8,791 nt of DNA from Candidatus Portnoybacteria bacterium CG_4_9_14_3_um_filter_43_11 (lineage in GTDB: Bacteria; Patescibacteriota; Minisyncoccia; Portnoybacterales; UBA2143). The DNA lies in NCBI GenBank assembly GCA_002791035.1, contig PFWG01000010.1:15986-24776 (forward strand). Reading direction: 5' to 3'. Numbering within the stretch: position 1 is the stretch's first letter; each line of letters begins with the position of its first letter. The position numbers were made by a program, and so were the translations under genes. The notes under the pieces are model-generated. The model saw nothing but the letters and a program-made list of their open reading frames with translations. It had not been told where the DNA came from and did no database searches. Positions 6,969 to 8,791 of the stretch are shown here, piece by piece.

Positions 6969-8411
6969 TTAATTCTTCTTCTGGACGCCAAACAGCCATC
7001 CTTTCCGTTCTATTTTTTCATTAACCACCAAACGCAAAAAGTTTCGGGTGACGATAATGGCGGAAAACATGCTGATTAAGATGCCGATTGCCAGCGTCAG
7101 CGCGAATCCCTTAATTATGCTTGTCCCCAACCAAAACAAAACTCCGCAAGTAATCAACGAGGAAACGTTGGAATCGCGGATAGAAGTCCAGGCGCGCTTA
7201 AATCCTTCTTCAATCGCGCTGGCGAGCGGCTTGCCCCAACGCAGTTCTTCCCTCATCCGCTCAAAGATCAAAACGTTAGCGTCCACCGCCATGCCGACCG
7301 ACAAAACAAAACCGGCGATACCGGCTAAAGTCAAGGTTACGGGAATCAGTTTAAAAATCAAAAGCGCGAACGCGGTATAAATCAGCAGAGCGATTACCGC
7401 TAAAAATCCGGGTAAACGATACCAACCAATCATAAAAAGCGCCACCGCCAAAATGCCGATCAACGCCGCCAGTAAACTTTGACGCAGCGATTTTTCTCCT
7501 AAAGCGGAACCGATATTTTGCTGGCTGATTAAAGTAATCGGCACCGGCAGAGCGCCGGCGTTGAGCCGTTGAACCAGCTCGCGCGCTTCCTGGACGCTGA
7601 AATTGCCGGTAATCTGCGCTTTGCCGCCAGTAATCGCCTCTTGCACCGTGGGCGCGCTGATCGGCGCGCCGTCCAGATAAATCGCCAGCCGCTGGCCGAC
7701 ATTCTGTCGGGTTAATTCCTCAAAAAGCCGGCTGCCTTCATCGTTAAATTCCAAACCTACTTGCCACTGAAGGGTTTGCTGGTCAGAAGTCAATTGCGCT
7801 CCCTTTAAAAACCGGCCGGTCAAAGAAGTCGGCTCAAAATACGGGTCTATCAGGATGACCGCTTGGTCTTCGGCAGTCAATTCTTCCCCGCTTTCAATTT
7901 TCTGGCGGACTTTTTCCTGTTCGGATAAAATTTGGTTTCTGACATCGGCGGATTTTTCGGTCCTGAAATCAAGCGACGGCGTCTGGCCAATCATCTCTAT
8001 CGCTTGATGGGTGTCGCGAACGCCCGCTAACTCCACGATTAGCCGATGACTGGAACCGACTTCGTCCACCTGCACCACCGGTTCGGCCACGCCAAAAAGA
8101 TTAACCCGGCGCTCAATCACATCCCGCACACCCTGCATCGACGCCGAAATATCGTCTCTGGAAATACTGGAAACATCCGCTTCATAGACCAAGTGCGTCC
8201 CGCCCCGCAAATCAAGCCCGAGCCGAAAAGGCCGATTAAAAAATTGCGGCAATATTTCCGTTCCGGCCTGTTTATTGAGCCAGTCAACCGGTTTGTTCCA
8301 TAACGGCGGCCAAACAAAAAATCCTGCCAAAAGGCCGAGGATAAGGATAACAAAAACAGCCCAGTTGGCTTTTTTATTTCTAAATGACTTGGATTGATTC
8401 AAAACAGACAT
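6969..8411 (-). CDS. secD: Protein translocase subunit SecD
   Basis: SecD is the larger SecDF subunit, with a big periplasmic domain that grips emerging polypeptides during Sec export. The 480 residues contain one N-terminal helix (17-34), the family motif FRLGLDLRGGTHLVYE (62-77), a periplasmic region to about 305 that includes RRVNLFGVAEPVVQ (101-114) and FEPTSLTGRFLKGA (192-205), then five helices (about 311-329, 333-352, 356-376, 417-433, 436-458). The loop GMAVDANVLIFERMREE (373-389) carries D377, equivalent to the proton-relay Asp519 of E. coli, and IRDSN (411-415) follows. It is shorter than E. coli SecD (615) but within the usual range for short forms. secF follows after 7 bases, so the two are surely co-transcribed. 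The ATG at 8411 is the only usable start: an in-frame TGA lies 9 bases upstream. No yajC is next to it. Confidence 0.96.
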   Translation of the reverse strand: MSVLNQSKSFRNKKANWAVFVILILGLLAGFFVWPPLWNKPVDWLNKQAGTEILPQFFNRPFRLGLDLRGGTHLVYEADVSSISRDDISASMQGVRDVIERRVNLFGVAEPVVQVDEVGSSHRLIVELAGVRDTHQAIEMIGQTPSLDFRTEKSADVRNQILSEQEKVRQKIESGEELTAEDQAVILIDPYFEPTSLTGRFLKGAQLTSDQQTLQWQVGLEFNDEGSRLFEELTRQNVGQRLAIYLDGAPISAPTVQEAITGGKAQITGNFSVQEARELVQRLNAGALPVPITLISQQNIGSALGEKSLRQSLLAALIGILAVALFMIGWYRLPGFLAVIALLIYTAFALLIFKLIPVTLTLAGIAGFVLSVGMAVDANVLIFERMREELRWGKPLASAIEEGFKRAWTSIRDSNVSSLITCGVLFWLGTSIIKGFALTLAIGILISMFSAIIVTRNFLRLVVNEKIERKGWLFGVQKKN

Positions 8412-8425
8412 ATTTAATCAATTCA

Positions 8426-8454
8426 ACCCTACCTCCTTTTTTAAAATTTGTCAA
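8426..8454 (-). promoter_or_regulatory. Possible secD promoter (weak candidate)
   Basis: On the minus strand a perfect TTGACA (8454-8449) overlaps the last codons of the upstream gene. After 17 bases comes TAGGGT (8431-8426), which keeps only the three most conserved -10 bases (T, A, final T). The predicted start near 8419 would give a leader of about 8 bases, similar to the other two promoters here. The poor -10, and the possibility that secD is simply co-transcribed from upstream, keep this uncertain. Confidence 0.3.
8432..8437 (-). promoter_or_regulatory. AGGAGG sequence, unusually far from the secD start
   Basis: A perfect Shine-Dalgarno core (AGGAGG) lies between the upstream stop and secD, but about 20 bases before the ATG at 8411 instead of the usual 5-9. 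It sits 5 bases before a TTG (8426) that is in frame with secD but is followed one codon later by TGA. It may be a remnant, or serve this three-codon reading frame, or work through a folded leader; the sequence does not decide. Confidence 0.4.
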
Positions 8455-8791
8455 AAATTTTCTCTCTTTTTAACTCCTCTAAAATATCTTCCGGAATAGG
8501 AATTTCTTTTCCTTTCGGGCTGACGCCCGGATACCGCCAAGCAGAAATCATCTTCTTCTTTTTACCAACCAGCCCGCCTTGCCGCGAGGCAGACCGCAAG
8601 GCAAGCTGATACATTAGCCAGATCTCGGTCGGCTTTTTTGTTCCGGCGCTTTGCATGACCGCGATTGTCTCCGGCGCGATGCCTTCTTCTTTTCGTTGGG
8701 GAGTTTTCAAAATCCGCTTTAGGCGCCCCTCGCCCAAGCCATAATAGCGCATCTTTCTTTTGATGTGGTTGGTCCAGTAAAACTCTTTGGT
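8441..8791 (-). CDS. Conserved small protein of unknown function, 5' end outside window
   Basis: The reading frame is open to the window edge: 116 residues plus TAA are visible. An internal ATG at 8752 exists, but 13 upstream codons (TKEFYWTNHIKRK) read well and look like the true N-terminal region, so the start probably lies just outside. I do not recognise a firm family. The pattern FYWTNHIKRKMRYYGL, then RLKRILKTPQRKEEGIAP, IAVMQ and EIWLMYQ loosely recalls DUF4258-like or toxin-like small folds (H...RM, then a helix and an NP/TP turn, then strands). Later come KKKMISAWRYPGVSPKG and a short acidic/basic helix. The stretch LALRSASRQGG between EIWLMYQ and the KKKK segment is encoded by a GC-rich palindrome and looks inserted. 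secD starts 29 bases after its stop, so it may share that transcript. Confidence 0.72.
   Translation of the reverse strand, partial: TKEFYWTNHIKRKMRYYGLGEGRLKRILKTPQRKEEGIAPETIAVMQSAGTKKPTEIWLMYQLALRSASRQGGLVGKKKKMISAWRYPGVSPKGKEIPIPEDILEELKREKIFDKF
8573..8606. repeat. GC-rich nested palindromic element inside a coding region
   Basis: Three inverted repeats are nested in about 34 bases: GCCTTGC (8576-8582) with GCAAGGC (8596-8602); CTTGCC (8578-8583) with GGCAAG (8600-8605); and TGCC-GCGA-GGCA (8580-8591), a hairpin with a GNRA-type loop. The stretch is clearly more GC-rich than its AT-leaning surroundings and is read in frame as about 11 residues of the small protein. It resembles REP-like short palindromic elements, which I recall as common and intragenic in some candidate-phyla genomes. 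No second copy was found in this window. Confidence 0.6.

Noticed and set aside
6962..6991. TTG at 6991 as the secF start.
   Set aside because: It has a plausible AAGGA upstream, but it would overlap secD by 23 bases, and the ATG at 6961 gives an N-terminus closer to other SecF proteins. Kept as an alternative only.
7651..7670. GGCGCGC-rich palindromic stretch in secD.
   Set aside because: It encodes conserved-looking SecD residues (DGAPISAPTV), so the symmetry is probably due to codon choice.
8409..8426. In-frame TGA before secD as a sign that TGA encodes glycine (as in Gracilibacteria/SR1).
   Set aside because: All other genes read cleanly without internal TGA, and TGA serves as the stop of the ATPase gene in an ATGA overlap. 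One upstream TGA does not support a changed code.

Overview
Every gene in this window lies on the minus strand, so it reads right to left. The likely source is an uncultivated, small-genome bacterium of the candidate phyla radiation (Patescibacteria, most likely a Parcubacteria-like lineage). The evidence is a compact alanyl-tRNA synthetase lacking the usual beta-barrel insert, a sigma-region-4/HARE-HTH regulator, a TraD/VirD4-like ATPase carrying a CxxC-x17-CxxC zinc ribbon, and separate adjacent secD and secF. This assignment rests on recalled family resemblance, not on a search. Stops TAA, TAG and TGA are all used, and the long reading frames fit the standard bacterial code.

Layout, in the direction of transcription. 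(1) 8791-8441: the C-terminal part of a small conserved protein, entering from outside the window and interrupted by a GC-rich nested palindrome that is translated in frame. (2) 8411-6969 secD and 6961-6074 secF: the membrane SecDF subunits of the protein export machinery, 7 bases apart. (3) 6028-4991: a putative transcription regulator with a sigma-70 region-4-like HTH at the N-terminus and two winged-helix-like segments, including a HARE-HTH, at the C-terminus. It has its own promoter (TTGACG-N17-TAAACT). (4) 4932-3571: a membrane-anchored protein of unknown function behind an extended -10 promoter. (5) 3552-1768: a cytoplasmic conjugation-type ATPase with a C-terminal zinc ribbon. (6) 1771-1: alaS, overlapping the ATPase gene by 4 bases and leaving the window before its stop.

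How the genes may work together: SecD and SecF form one complex. The membrane protein and the ATPase look like the two halves of one DNA-pumping or coupling machine, with membrane module first and motor second. alaS is probably co-transcribed and translationally coupled to the ATPase. No relaxase, mating-pore gene, transposase, tRNA, rRNA or CRISPR array was seen, and no gene-free stretch exceeds about 60 bases.

The most interesting signals are two promoters that place transcription starts at or within about 7 bases of the start codon (leaderless or nearly leaderless mRNAs, with no Shine-Dalgarno sequence), the palindrome inside a coding region, the zinc-ribbon ATPase with its separately encoded membrane half, and the compact AlaRS.
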